From positions 2,914,001 to 2,978,000 of the forward strand of contig NC_134758.1 of assembly GCF_050436995.1 (NCBI RefSeq): a stretch of DNA of 64,000 bases, in the 5' to 3' direction. This stretch comes from Anticarsia gemmatalis (taxonomy: Eukaryota; Arthropoda; Insecta; Lepidoptera; Erebidae). Shown piece by piece: positions 37,941 to 50,800 of the stretch (within the stretch, counting starts at the first letter, position 1; every line of letters starts with the position of its first letter). The notes beneath the pieces are model-generated. The model was not told where the DNA came from. It saw only the letters and a list, made by a program, of their open reading frames with translations, and did no database searches. The position numbers and the translations under genes are program-made.

Positions 37941-40900
37941 GACTACCAAAAGGTTGGTAAATGTTTAGTTTTGGATTCAAATGCTACTCATGGCTTCACA
38001 GTTGTGACAAGGAATGACGTGCGAATCGCGATTCTATCTTCAACAATTCTGAAGGACAAGGCACTCAAATACGATTATATCCTATAAGCTTTGCGTCGAT
38101 TGATATTTAAACATCTGCCTATTAGTAAATAACCTTTACATATTCGCACCTAAGTAACTGTAGCTGTGAATATTTGAAATATTTATGCATATTCATAATT
38201 ATTGTAACTATTTGATATCAAAGCATTCAGGCGTGAAGCACTCAAATTTTCCCGGAATTTTCACGCGTATTTATCTTTGCAATCTGTTTCTGGCTTACCG
38301 AGAAATCGTTGATTATAATTTAAAGTAGGTACCTACCTACCTACTTTCAGCATTGAAACTAAACATGTAACGAGAGGTAGGAAAGGTTATTTTATTATGT
38401 GGAAAACAAATCTTGTTTATAGATCGAAATAGAAAGTTTCAAAATCACGAGTGTTTGATTTTAGTCGGCATTGGAATAAACTTCAGTATTTCTTCTTATA
38501 CAACTAGAACGGTTAGGCACTATTTAGGTGCCTACGGCCTACAAGTAACACATTTCTTTAAGACAGTATAAAAACTCTTCTAAAAACCACAAAAAAGGTG
38601 AATAAAGAAAGATGAAAAAGAGGTTTCGTTTTCTACCACCGCGCTGTAATTTTCGATTATGCTTTTGCCTGTCATATTAGGAGAAACATTCACAAAAAGT
38701 CTTCAAAATACTTATTTATTTTCTTTATATTCTTTGGGGGCTGCTGGGGAAAAAACTTGTGGTTATTTTAAAGAACAGTGTTCATTAGTACTTTACAACA
38801 TGCTAAGGTTAGGCTAGAGATAGATAACATAGAGTTAGTCACAGCAAATTATCTGTCGCGTTATTCTCTATCTATGTTTATGTCGGAATCGTGATACTAA
38901 CGTAAATATGTGCCCGTGTAACATATAACATTAATATTCTTGGTAGACATATTTTTCACACCTGATTTATACAAGTGAAACAGATTTTTGGATCCCTATA
39001 ATGCAAAATTCTGTTGCCGTTTTCATTAATAGCATTGCTTGGTAAGATTTAGCTGTTAGTTTTTTTTTCAATAACTTAATACCTATTCGTTTTTGTTTCT
39101 AAATGTAAGCTAACGATACTGCTAACTTAAGTTTCTGTTTGTAGTTATCATAAAGCAAACACACGTATTAATGAAAATTAAATGTAACCTAAGTCGGTTT
39201 CTAAATCCCGTTTCTACCTGAAATTAAAAGTGTAAATAGTTCTGCAGATTTTGCTTTATGTTTCTGCGGCATCTGTAATTTTTCAGCTTCTTTGCTTTCT
39301 TGCTTTGTAGCGTTTGAAAGATAAAATATTATTGCTGGCGCATTTTTGTTACTACTAACGAATGTAAACTGCACATCTCCCGAGGATATGAAAATGGTCG
39401 TAAATATAAAAAAATCTTTAAAAGATACATTAGGTATTTAGTAAGAACATATCGTCATAAAAGTTTACGGTCTGGCATGCCTATTGAAAGTGCTGAAACG
39501 TTCAAAAATAACCTTTTCAGAGCTTTAGGTGTTTAAAATGCTGCGGTTGATATGATTTATATGTTTTTTTACGAAAATAAAATGTAGAGCAGTGGCTGCC
39601 TACCTGGGAGCGCAGTAAATCAACTAAAATGAATCGCCCCGTCTATTTAAAAGTGAATTATTGCATCTAATAACAACATTCTTTGTTTATGCAGTTCACT
39701 AGCGCTAATAAAAATTATAATATTTCTCGCCGACATTAACCGACTATTATAACATTTTACGAGTTTGTTTTTTAAACAAGCTGCAATATTTTACTGAGAA
39801 TAGCATATTAAAATACAAAAGTAAATAATAGTGTACTTACAGGAGTATCCGAACAAATCACACTATCCTTTTCACAGCGATGCGCCACCCTTGCGCTTAC
39901 GCACGTCACATCGACGCCCAACTCTACCCCGTTATATTTTTAATATAAAAATCTCTAGTCGCGTATCGAATCATAAAAATATAAATATTTTAGGATCGAC
40001 CGCGCGCGCAACACCAAGCACGCTCCGTCTGCCCATTGACGCATTCGTTTCGAACTAATTTCGGTGCAGCGACTATTCCGCGATTCTGTAAACACCGCAG
40101 CGGTGGTAAAACTTGGCCAGACTACGTTGGTCTCCCACCTACATGGTGACTTCTTCGTTTTCATCACAAAAACGGATAGAAGGGGGAGGCATGATGGCTC
40201 ACTTTAGATTGGAACGACTACTCTGTTGCAAATTTAGAAACGCAGTTACGTTTAGTCCTAAACAGTTACGATAGGAGCTAATTTAGCGTGGCACAGAACT
40301 GTATAGAAAATGGTAAGTAATAAGTTCTGTTTTGGGCACACCGTGAGTCAGCCGGGATGAGGAAATGCGTGCAAGTTATAATTTCGGAGCGGCCGACATT
40401 GTTGAATGATTTTATAAATCATTGCGGGATGCGTTGCTGTTGAAAATATTTTGTGGGTGGCAACATTTTTCTTCTGAAATAATAAATTCAAGAAGGAACC
40501 GTAATAAATCATGGCATGGGATAGATTTAACTATTAAATGAGTTCATTATGTATTTCGGGAACTAGTATAATCGTAGGTCTCTTAAGTATGTCTCTAATG
40601 CCTAAATCATTAAACACTAATTTCCTTGTAACAGCACTCTATTTTTTACTACTGTTTACGTCATAAAAACCACAAATACCTCCGACCACAAATACTGACA
40701 CGAAAATAACAATAAATTGGAATATTTTAATTTTAAAATGTCGAATTTCCTGCCCGTACTCAATGAAAATCCCATTCAGTTGAATGGTTGAACTCCAATG
40801 ACATATAAACCTAAATCACTAGCTATTTCCCGTGTATAAATACCTGGACGCGGCCTACTGTATAAAATTGAATATTTTATACATAACATGCCAGTTTTAA

Positions 40901-41135
40901 AGATATTCTACGACACCAAGTAACGTAGGGTTAAGAGAATTTTTACATGAATATTTAATTTAATGTACCTACTTATACCAATTTTACCACACCCTTAAAA
41001 TGAAACTTTTCTACGACTAGCGCAGCTAAAGTTTTGTAAGTATAGCTAGACACCAAAAACATTACGTTAGGACTCAAAATTGAACGTTTACATAAGAATC
41101 TCTTAAAATGACATGAATAGCTTCAAATTGATATG

Positions 41136-41141
41136 TTTATT
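41136..41141 (-). terminator. Poly(A) signal of THOC1
   Basis: TTTATT on the plus strand (AATAAA on the gene strand), about 120 bases past the THOC1 stop codon. It is the nearest canonical signal. Confidence 0.6.
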
Positions 41142-41260
41142 AATCTTTCGAACACCATCTGCCAGCGTAGCGTATATTGGGTAAAGAAGAAATAAAAAAC
41201 AAAAGTACACTAGTGAAAATGCTTTAATTGTTTCCTCTTACAACTACGTTTACACAAATG

Positions 41261-44200
41261 TCATTTAGCGTTCTTCAAAGCGTCACACGCTTCAATCATT
41301 TTCAGACCCTCCATAATATAAAGGAGGTTTTCAACCGATGCGTCTTCATCCGCATCGAACCATAATGTGAGCATATTCTTAGCTCTTAGGGGGTCTGTAG
41401 CATTCTCAGTCTCAAAGAACTGTAATTCGTCTGGTTTGTAACCTAGTTTAGTGCCTAATTTCTTCCAGTCTACGAGTTTAGCGCATAGTGCTTCCATTTG
41501 AGTAGCTGATATCATTGTGACGCGAGAGCGTGTTGTTTTGTCGTAATCCTCATCGCCGGCGTGAGTAGAATCTGGCACCTGAAGGAAAAATACGAATAAG
41601 AAGCTTGTTATTAATTAATGTATGGTGTATGAATTTTTATGCACTAAACAAAACTTCCGCCTAATTAAATGGCGTGATAAGATAGCCTTAGTATAACATG
41701 TCTTATTGTAATCCGAGAATAACCTTATAATAAAATTCATCAAACTTTGTCTACTTGCACATTGTTTTCAGCTGAATAACCTTTTTTTATTTATTTGATC
41801 ACCAGCACAGGCACAACACATGAATAAGCTGTATATTTAAACGTATTTATATCATTAGATTTACGAATTTGGCTAAAATTTTTCAGGGATCCGCCAGTAG
41901 ATCTTCTTGATGTCACCAAAAAGGTTATCAGTAAAAAAAAAATTATAGTTACAAAGTTACTCAGCAGTTTCGTCTAAGTTTGAACTCACCTGCTCAATAT
42001 CGTTTGCATCTCCCTCCTTTATGAGGTCGGCTTCCATTTGTTCCTCTGTAATTTCTTCTTCGGTGTTTTCCTAAAATACCAACCGTTATTTATTAAAATA
42101 ACTGGACGCCATACAAAATAAACATGAAAACGTACAACTTCAGTGATCTCAAACATATACTTGGTTACTTTAGAAAAGGAGAATTAGAAGTGCATACGAT
42201 AAAAAAAAACCATTAGAATGATTATAATTACATCGGTATTTAGGTAGAAACATTTGTTTTCTGGAGCTAATACATAAATATACCTCTAGTTACAAACGAT
42301 TTCAGAACAAAAGTGAAAGAACCCGTATACGCTCGTACGTATGTATTATGACCATGAGAGCTTTGCCTTAAATATATTTTAGTACAGCGTTCCTCGAAAT
42401 TACACAATAATAGTTGTAAGTTAATTTTGTTCTCCTGCATTAATTATAAAATTCTAAGAGAAATATTACCAATAAAGTATATTTATACCAGGTTTGAGAT
42501 CACTGAACAATATCTTGCCTCGTTTCTAATAGGGCATAAATTTCGTTACGAATTACTATAAAATCAATTATTTTATCTTTAAATTATCTTTTGATGCATT
42601 CATGCAATATCATGTCGTAAAACTGTTCCCTATTACATACGAGGAATTATAACGAACATGAATTAGTACAAAAATGATTAATACATTACAGTATTCCAGT
42701 TTACAGTAGCCTGTAAAAATTAAAAAATCAAATGCTTCTGGACTATGGATTATTACTACAAGTAAAATGATGTGCTGACTCTGTCCTACATACACTAGAA
42801 ATGGATTTTTATCTCTTTCTTTTAAAGACTGTATTAAAAAACCATATGCCGAACGTCAAGAAAAACGTAATTAAAATCTTGCATGTATACGGAAGGGAGA
42901 TGGTCACTTATACGTAAACGTGTACGTAAAACAGAAACAGCACTAAATGGTGAGATGATTCTTAAAAAATAAAGTAGCTTATTTGTTAGGGATTAAATTG
43001 TTATAAGTATTAGCTTCATTGTGATCATTTATGTTACAGCACGCGTGAAATAACTTTGCGTGTCTGTATGTAGCCGCAAGCCAAAACGCTGTGCCAAGCG
43101 TATCGTCACCTGTAGTTCTTTTCACTCTTATTATTAAGGAAGGTCGGAACCTCTTACTTAAAGAAAATTTTAATTTAAAAAGGGATCCATAACGATTTTC
43201 TTATTGATTACTATGATATAGATTTTGTAATTTTGTTTCCTCATTTTACGTTTCGGCTATATCCAGACAAGTTATTTGGCGTGTGCTATATGTATTTGAT
43301 TTTACTCATTATCGCTTTTCGGGTTTATTTACAATTACAATTGTTATAGTTGTTATGACAAAAAAGCAAGCCAAATCACACACAACAAGTGAGAACACGG
43401 ATTATAAAACTTAAGCGCAAAAAGTTAGGCAGTAAAGAATTGTTTAGAAAGAGCAAATAATTTAGCAAAGGCAAAGAAAACGGGTTGATAAAGTCCTGCC
43501 TCCGCATACACTACCTAACATAAACTTTTTGAACAAGAGCAAGTAGAAGAAGCAATCTATTTTGATAACAAATGTAAAAGTAGTCTGCACACTACGTTTT
43601 TTTTTTTCAAAATCAGTTTAGAATTCGCCAAAATGATGATTTTAGAGCAAAAGTCAGCAGGTTAGCACCCAGTAGCTTATTTGCGTCTTACAATTTGCGT
43701 ATAAGTTTTATAAACCAATACTTTTTACAAGAACCATGTCAGCAGATGAGAAGTAAAATGGACAAAATGTACCTGTTTAACAGCTTTATCGTTATGATTT
43801 TTAGATGTCTCGCCGTTGGCGCTCGCCGCGGCGTTCGCTTGAACTTCGCGCGTTACTCGTTCAACCTAAATAAAGGAATAATATAGTAATATTCTTTCTA
43901 GCGTCGTAGCGCACTATAAAATCGTAACCGTATCGCCTTGTTCTGAAACAGGCGCCAATGCAACATCTTTAAACACTTAAAAAAAAGATTCTTTTTTTCA
44001 TTCAGAAAGCTGAAGTGATTGAATACAAATAAAAACATTACGAAAATAAGACACTGTGACGTCATAATGTCAAATTACGTTTTTGATTATTTTCAGTAGT
44101 TATTGTACAAACCATGGCGTTCAAGTAGTCGGGCAGTCGTCCGATGGGATTGTTGGTGTGCACGAAGAAGTGCGGCGACCTCCGCGCCAGCAGGCGCAGC

Positions 44201-47034
44201 GCGCGCCACCCCCAGCCGCCCGACACCTCGCGGGGCTCCGGCCGGGAACTCACCATGTATGACTCTAGAGAACAGAACATTTATTGTAAGTATATATATC
44301 ATGTTTTGCTGAAGAACTAAATTGTTGGGATCATAACTAAATTTACCATCATTATTCAACAAAAACACGCTGAAAAATATAAGCAAAATCCATATTAAAT
44401 TTTAATCAAAATTTAATATTGATTTTATAAAGGAAAACCATTTGTGAACATAATATGTAAATACATACCTAAAGACGGCATAAAATCTCTTTCTTTAGTG
44501 CGACACGCAGCAAGATTATCTGGACACAGATTCCATAACTTCGTCAACTCATTGCTGAAAAAACAAAAAAAAAACAATTATATTCAGAAAGAAAACTCAC
44601 ACATAGCACGCAATACTATAAAGAGGGTCTTATTTCAATAGCAGTAAGCTTCAAACTAGAACATAACAAAGTTGAATATTACTTACTTGCCCATATAGGA
44701 CTTGCTTTGGGATTCATATTCCCTTATGATGTCTCCCACGGGACGTCGACGTTTGCGTGTCTTCTTCACTTCGTCCGATGAGTCGACTTGCACTGGTGGC
44801 TTTGGTTTTTGGAACTCTGAAAAAAACATTATATGGAATAAATTAATTATGAACCAACTAAACAGAAGTAACAATTCAAATTAGCAAAACACATTCTCAT
44901 CTTGTTCACTCTATGAAGTTAACATTGTTATTGGGACCTTTGTATTTGACAAGAAAGACAGATCCTCTAAAAGTAAAGTCTAGTCTAAAACTATGACATA
45001 TAAAGAATAGCTTACACGAAAGATAGATTTCTAATAAATACATATAATACAACAGCTGAGTAAACAATGTCAACTTACATTCTAAATTAACAAAAAAAAT
45101 TCTTTTACTATTTTTTAAATACAGTATGTTACCTGGACATCCATCATTTTTCCAGCTATTCCAATGTTCCTCTCTCTTCAGTATGTGTTTGACACATTCA
45201 GCAAATCTCTTGCCATGTGGAGGAGTCTCACCTAACAGCTTGTACACCAAAGAAGATGTCTCTTTCACCCAGTCCATCTGATCAGACTTCAGTTCTTGAG
45301 ATTCCCTTGAAAAATAGAAAATGGACATTACTGGTATATTTCTTAAAATAGCAATGATAATTTAGACAGAATACTGTTTTCTATTAATGAAATTACTTCA
45401 TTGTTTTTATAGTAAAATGGTAGTAACAGCTGATACAACAAACACAGTTGTTTGAGACAAGACTAGACCATATTTGACACAGAATGTTGCAATGAAAAAA
45501 AATATACGATTGATTTTTATTTATATACTATTCATATTTCTATGCTCAGCTTTTCATTTTCATTCAGATTCATAATTATTTATCACCTAATTTAAGAGTG
45601 CAATTAAACAGACATCATAAATTCATAACAAAAACCTCAAATTTTTCTTTTGTTTTACAAACAGCAGTGGCAATAAAACCTCAATCATTCAGCCAAATCA
45701 AAACCATACTTACATCTTAAACTTGACTGTAGTAGTCAAATACTGGAATAGTATCAAAAACTGTATGAGCACACATCTTCTAAAATTAGAATCAGATAGT
45801 TGCAATTCCAAAAGCTTCTGATTGGTCAGGAACTTGGCAAAGTAGTGCTGTTCCTTAGCCTCTTGCATTTCAACATCAACATTCATGGCTTTGATACGGT
45901 TTAGCTTGGATTTCTGTATCTCTATAGCTTCCAGTTTGTAGGAGGAGAATGCTGAGAGGACACTGCCGGAATGCTGTAAAAATAAGGTTTCATTGAATCA
46001 TAATTAGAAAATTCACACTAAAGTTACTATATCTACAGCAACAAGTGGTCACACAATTTAAGTGTGTCGTTTTTCTTTCTTTAAGCCTGTTTGGATGTCT
46101 CACTGCTGAGCAAAGGTCCTATTTTTGTTATGCTAACAACAATCCATCCTTATGAAAATAAACAAAAAACTGTTATAAAAACATTTTAATTGCTAATTGA
46201 AATAAAGCAAAAGTTTATACTTACAGCAACAAAAGTTTTCCACTGGATTTTGTTATAACATGTATTTGGATTCCTAAAGAAATCTTGCAGACTCCAAAAA
46301 CGACAATACAGATTATAATCAATATTCAGCTTGTTTTTCTCAGTATCTTCCACTACCATTTCTTCATCAAGTGAATCCTTCAGTGTACTTGTACTGTCAC
46401 CACCAAACTCTGTCACATTTTCAAGATTAAACTCCGAAACAATGTTCAAACCTGACCGCTCTGAGAATGGGAAAAACTTGGCCAAGAAAAGCAAAATACG
46501 GCCACAGAAAACTGTGTTCTGGGACCTTGACAGTCTTCTTAGGAGGTCGTTACACATTCTCAGCAGATTATTCTTACAAGCAACAAAGAATAATTCCTCT
46601 TTCCATATATTTACTCCATTTTCGACGTATGAAAACATTTTCTCGCATTTGTTGAGAGTTAGCGCGTCGAAAATGTCGCCTAGCAGAACGACAGGCATTG
46701 TAGGAGTTACCATTTGCCGTCTACATGACTCTATGCAGAATGAAACGAAGTTTTCTAACGTGTCTGGGTCTTCTATCAACAGTTCTAAAAGTTTATCTCT
46801 GAAGGCTTGGTCCATCGCCGCTTTCCGGTCTGCCTCATTAGTACTCTTTGAAAATGAGTCGAGCAACTCGATATTGTTCGTCGTGAAGGCTTTAGACAGC
46901 ACATCCTGAGAGAAGAATACATTATTGTCATATAAAAAGCTTAAAAACTGTTTGTTTCAGCCACAAATGTTAGAGAGGTTATAAGTTACCTTGTATCGAT
47001 TTCGCAAATCTTCAAATCCATATTTTTCAGACAT
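41261..47034 (-). CDS. Thoc1: THO complex subunit 1 (THOC1/HPR1)
   Basis: Subunit of the nuclear THO/TREX complex, which couples transcription to mRNP packaging and export (family knowledge). Ten exons in gene order: 46990-47034, 46225-46905, 45714-45973, 45133-45305, 44687-44816, 44469-44554, 44113-44264, 43773-43865, 41990-42070, 41261-41578. All phases close; 672 residues against 657 in human. Diagnostic segments are DYNLYCRFWSLQDFFRNP, HYFAKFLTNQKLLELQLSDS, EEHWNSWKNDGCP, LTKLWNLCPDN and GWRALRLLARRSPHFF. The last exon encodes the C-terminal death-like domain (about residues 590-670, MEALCAKLVDWKKLGTKLGY). An acidic stretch (ENTEEEITEEQMEADLIKEG) precedes it. The start ATG (MSEKYGFEDLRNRY) gives a short first exon of 15 codons. 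The donor after 44113 is GTTTGT, a weak but phase-required site. The segment before GWRAL is shorter than in human. Confidence 0.95.
46080..46125. repeat. Interspersed repeat fragment in a THOC1 intron
   Basis: TCTCACTGCTGAGCAAAGG sits in the intron between THOC1 exons 2 and 3. It is the same word family as at 25028 and 50957. Confidence 0.4.
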
Positions 47035-47159
47035 TTTGTCAGGTTATGATAATTATACGAGAAACTGTGAATTATTATTTCATTTGGATTGGAATTAAAT
47101 TGAAATCTAAACAAATAATATCGCCAAGCCAAAATGCCAAATTTGATAACTGATTATTC

Positions 47160-47210
47160 AGTGTTGCACTATTTACATTTTTATAACAAAAATGTAAATA
47201 GTGCAACACT
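47160..47210. repeat. Perfect 23-bp hairpin upstream of THOC1
   Basis: Arms 47160-47182 and 47188-47210 are exact reverse complements with only a 5-nt loop (ATAAC). They lie 126 bp upstream of the THOC1 start codon, within the divergent promoter region or the THOC1 5' UTR. Transcribed from either strand this would make a stable 51-nt stem-loop. It could be a foldback element, or it could affect THOC1 translation if it is in the 5' UTR. Confidence 0.75.
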
Positions 47211-47612
47211 TGCAACACACTCATAATGTTGTCATCTATGATAACCTAGGTATTTATCTAACAGAATACGAATTCCGTGATTTACATATATGCTTTATTT
47301 CTTTTTTATTTTAATTTCATACTTGAAGCCGTTTGCTACTAAACTATGTTTTTTAAATTATTAATTTTCTGCTACGTTATTGGTACTACCCGAATATTAA
47401 AAGAGTCAACAGTCATACACAGAATATTTATAAATATTTTCTTAATTAAATAAAAGAATACAGTTTTTTTTCGCTAAGTTATATAAATAAGTGATTTTAA
47501 TAAACGTTAATATCATCGATCTTTTATTCTAGTTTACGCAAAATAGCTACTCTCGCTTCTTTCCCGCCTTATTGGAGCTTATAATTTTGCGCAACCAAAA
47601 CATTTCTCTCTG

Positions 47613-47650
47613 ATTGGCCAATTTTATAGATAGTACAACCAATAACCAAT
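47613..47650. promoter_or_regulatory. CCAAT-box cluster
   Basis: ATTGG at 47613-47617 abuts CCAAT at 47618-47622, and two more CCAAT boxes sit at 47639-47643 and 47646-47650. That makes four NF-Y-type pentamers in 38 bp between two divergent genes. NF-Y binding is inferred from the motif only. Confidence 0.5.
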
Positions 47651-47892
47651 CGTAGATCGAGTTCAATGTACGGAAGTGCAGCTGATAGCTATTATTTTTG
47701 ACAGATGTGTGTCGTCGTGTTGTGTGGCGTCCTGTCTATTTATCTTTAGAATTTTATTATTATTTACAGATTTTTTACTTGATCCTTTGTTTAGAAATGT
47801 GTTAAAGTGTAAGATAAGGGTAGCTTAGTAGTATATATAGTAATTATTGTTAGGATATTCTTATAAAAGTGAACACCACAGTGTTTAGAAAC

Positions 47893-50800
47893 ATGGACCG
47901 TAATAATATGAGGTAAGGGAATCTCGTGCTTTTTACTGACTTTGCTTTAACGTTTTATTTAAGATTGAAGTGTATTTTAAACAATTAATGACGCAGAATA
48001 AGCTATTCCATGAAAATTAAAATAAACTATTCATCTAGAGAAAAGATAACCCAGTTACGATTGGGCTTTGGTTTTGTAGTAAGAAATGAAAGCGTGTGAA
48101 ATTGTCGTATGTCGAGTAGACGCTTAATCGCGCTACGTTGAGCGTGCACTCGTGATAGTAGCGGATTTTTTGCACATAACAAAGAACGGTGGCATGTTTA
48201 CAATGCGTGAGCGTGTAGGTGTTATTTATATTATTATCACGCCACGCGTTACGCTTATCGCGTCAGTTTTGAATAGTCTGCACTAATGTTACAATATTTT
48301 TTCATTACGTGCTATTAATGCTGCTCAGTATCATTGAAATAAAAAAATGAAACTATTTTTTTTAAATATTTTTTTTTTGTCTATGATTTGACAATAAATA
48401 TAACAGCCTACTGGCTTTCGACACTTTTTTTATCAGACCATCAACCTTGGTACCAGATAACAAAGAGACAGACAGTTTTTATCTGCTGAGTGTAGATCTT
48501 ATCAATAACAATGTAATGTACATAGATATTATAATATATTGTACATAAATCTGCATATCAATTGAGTAATATAACACTGTATTGTTTGTAAACATTACAG
48601 TCAGATAATGTATCAATGCTTTTGTTATTGTACTAATTATAACCACAGATTATAGAAATCCATTGTTTTGATACTTTACTAAGAATTATCTTATTTTCAT
48701 TGTAATCTTTACTACAATGTTGTGTAAATATAGTAAACCTGATTAGTTCAGTACAGAATGTGTTCATTAGTATAATTATAATATTCAGATTTTGTTACTA
48801 CACTGGACCAAGCTAGATCAGAATAAACTAAGAAGTAAGATCTATGTAATTTATTGTAAACTTTAAATATTTCACCTTATAGGTACCTTGTTAGAAAATT
48901 ACTGTTATCTTCTGCTCACAAGAAAAATGATATTTGCTTATCAATTTTTATGTTACATAGAAGGTATTTTCAAGTACATAAATTCTCTATCATAAGAACC
49001 TTCATGTTACAAGTGCATAATATAAATACCTTCAATAACTATATATTTAGTTGCCATACTCAATTTCTATACAAAATGTTTCAGGTCAAGCTACCTGAGC
49101 AACAATGGGCCCCGCTCACTGCCCCACATGGGAGGCAGCAAGCGTCACAATGGCAACGGACACAGTGCAAGGCTCAGTCCTCCTGCACAGACGCCCCCTG
49201 CACACAACAACACTAACCAGCATGATGATCTCATTAATTATATTTATGATTCTTGGAATAAGGTACGTTCAAAATAAAAACAAAATATTATGTCTATGTC
49301 CATACACATGGAAACACAACTAGAATGAGAGAAGAATATCTTTATTCCATCACTGCTTTGCACTGTTCCATCAAGAACTATTGGAACTCTTAGGTGGGTT
49401 CCTCATGGTGTTTTTCTTCACTGTTAATTAATTGCTTAGTGTTTCTGTTAGGTCTTCGCTATTTGTGTATTTTTGAATATGTGAGTTGCATTTTCAAACA
49501 GGGAGAGGTAAGATATTGTTGATACTGCAAGTTTATTTTTGGCTGTTCATAAAGCATCATGCTGTAGGAGGCACAATGCTAAAACTCAAACAAGAAAAAT
49601 GCCTCTATCCTCTTAAAAAGAATGATTCATTTACAGTGTCCTAGGACATAATAAATCCTAATTAACAGAGATGTGTTAAAATTACACACCTAATCAGGTC
49701 AATGTTGTTTTAACTCCTTCATGTAAATTGATGCATGTGATCTGTTAAATGGAACACAAAGGTTGTCAACCTCAAATTTTTGACCGAAAATTATTTGGTA
49801 CTAGCTGACCCGCGCAACTTCGCTTGCGGCATATAAGAGAGAATGCGTCATAATTTTCCCCGTTTTCGTAACATTTTTTACTGGTACTCTGCTCCTTTTG
49901 GTAGTAGCGTGATGATATATATCCTAAAGCCTTCCTCAATAAATGGGCTATCTAACACTGAAATAATTTTTCAAATCGGACAAGTAGTTCCTGAGATCAG
50001 CGCGTTCAAACAAACATACAAACTCTTCAGCTTTATATATTAGTATAGATTAGAAATTCGCAATAAGAACACTATCTATTTGCCCAAGATACAGGTCTAG
50101 CCTAATTTGGGACCTATTTTAATCCTATGTAACTTTGTACTTTTTCGGGGACTAAAATGTTATCTTAATTTATTTTACTTTCATGTCCAAAATGCCTGAC
50201 CCATTTTTATAGTTTTATTTAGAAAAACAGGTATTTAATTCCAAAATTGATTACCTATATATTTTTGTAATAATTTTTTAGTGCTACAGACATATAAAAT
50301 CACACCTTAATCCCTTATTAATGAAGATATTTTCTTCTAATTTGCTTGCTAGGCATGCAAAAAATCATTATTATAACAAGCTAAAACAGTAACAGTTTGT
50401 CAAGTAATCATAGGAATAGTGACATAATATTGTATGAAGGCAAGCAGTGCACAGCTAGTCATTATCGCGAACTAAATACGTTATTACGCGACTCACTGCC
50501 GAAGTTCTAGGAAACTAATAACTAACCTTCAGCTAACATCGTACAGTATTAAACTGTAATACCTAGAAACCTATAGGTATGTGCATATAAGTCGTGTTTC
50601 AAATTTGTGTATATCTATTAATCAATGTGTTTCCTTGTGTTTTTGCTGGTTATTTGTAAATCCTAATGAAACAACTAAATAATTTTGCTGTACAGAATTT
50701 GATATCTTCTTTTTTTTATTTCTATTAAGTAGGAAGTAAAGCAAGTGTATTGCCGAAGTCGGGCTTATTACGTAACTCCATGGTAGTATCTACTGAGAAT

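Larger units (their letters stand above)
30063..41135. other. Long non-coding stretch, no supported protein gene
   Basis: Eleven kilobases without a convincing coding exon. It holds a 13-bp inverted repeat (32064-32076 with 32103-32115), short CTACCTAC runs, and possible non-coding first exons near 32470-32645 (plus) and 39842-39925 (minus). Frames at 32976-33248 and 33871-34116 have no recognisable domain. It may be enhancer-bearing spacer or the introns of a gene whose coding exons lie elsewhere. Confidence 0.45.
47035..47892. promoter_or_regulatory. Shared divergent promoter region of THOC1 and MCRIP
   Basis: The start codons are 858 bp apart and diverge. The THOC1-proximal part holds the 47160-47210 hairpin. 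The centre holds a cluster of CCAAT boxes (47613-47650). The MCRIP-proximal part (47690-47890) is probably the start-site region and 5' UTR. No clear TATA box is present, which fits housekeeping-type genes. Confidence 0.5.

Noticed and set aside
28655..38345. CTACCTAC / GTAGGTAG runs at several places, checked as a possible regular array
   Set aside because: Irregularly spaced simple-repeat words without unique spacers; not CRISPR-like and common in moth DNA.
46331..46909. 192-codon open frame on plus opposite THOC1 exon 2
   Set aside because: Exact antisense shadow of a well-supported coding exon; no domain and no splice support.
49843..50043. 66-codon frame in MCRIP intron 2
   Set aside because: Lies wholly inside a common lepidopteran interspersed repeat.
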